Assembly: GCA_020650975.1 (NCBI GenBank)
Contig: JAIPMN010002065.1
Location: 3,473-32,578 of the forward strand
Reading direction: 5' to 3'
Length of the DNA: 29,106 nt
DNA from: Apostichopus californicus
Taxonomy: Eukaryota; Echinodermata; Holothuroidea; Aspidochirotida; Stichopodidae
The position numbers and the translations under genes were made by a program. Below are positions 29,055 through 29,106 of the stretch, piece by piece; within the stretch, counting starts at the first letter, position 1; each line of letters starts with the position of its first letter. The notes under the pieces are model-generated. The model saw only the letters and a program-made list of their open reading frames with translations, was not told the origin of the DNA and did not search any database.

Positions 29055-29106
29055 GTAGGATATCGGTTTAATCAATTCCGTCTAATGCCTTACATACAGG
29101 TATATA

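Overview
The window is eukaryotic genomic DNA: one gene is broken into 13 exons with GT-AG introns of about 0.27 to 5.5 kb, and the rest is AT-rich sequence full of transposon fragments, microsatellites and G-rich minisatellites. The organism is most likely a marine invertebrate deuterostome, possibly an echinoderm. That is an impression from the transporter type, the tRNA-derived SINE, the LINE tail ending in GCGCTATATAAA plus ATT repeats, and the hAT-like mini-elements; nothing here fixes the species.

Region 1 (1-6533) has no recognisable host gene. It holds two transposon 3' tails, a degenerate tandem repeat of about 135 bp, and a 5'-truncated, frameshifted LINE carrying a reverse-transcriptase domain. 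A 348-bp hAT-like MITE with an 8-bp target-site duplication has jumped into the LINE. Several hairpins lie in the last kilobase before the start codon.

Region 2 (6534-25779) is a complete plus-strand SLC23 (nucleobase-ascorbate transporter, NAT/NCS2) gene. The 13 coding exons join without a frame break into 1,896 nt, or 631 residues plus stop. The family signature is present as [10 protein letters not shown] (residues 424-433). Glutamate rather than the vertebrate SVCT proline in the first position, plus a QGGTF motif, point to a nucleobase transporter of the SNBT1 kind rather than a vitamin C transporter. The introns carry many repeats. In introns 5, 6, 8 and 12 a G-rich tract or array begins 22-33 nt after the splice donor. 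Intron 1 contains a 10-N assembly gap beside a 64-bp exact copy of sequence from 1.4 kb upstream.

Region 3 (25780-28320) is intergenic. It includes the 3' flank with a weak poly(A) signal, a tRNA-derived SINE, homopolymer runs and a speculative orphan exon. Region 4 (28321-29054) holds the first two exons of a second SLC23 gene in tandem, same strand, with matching exon lengths and splice phases. Its exon 2 carries a one-base deletion and a TAC-to-TAA change, so it looks like a decaying duplicate (or a copy with assembly errors) that continues beyond the window.
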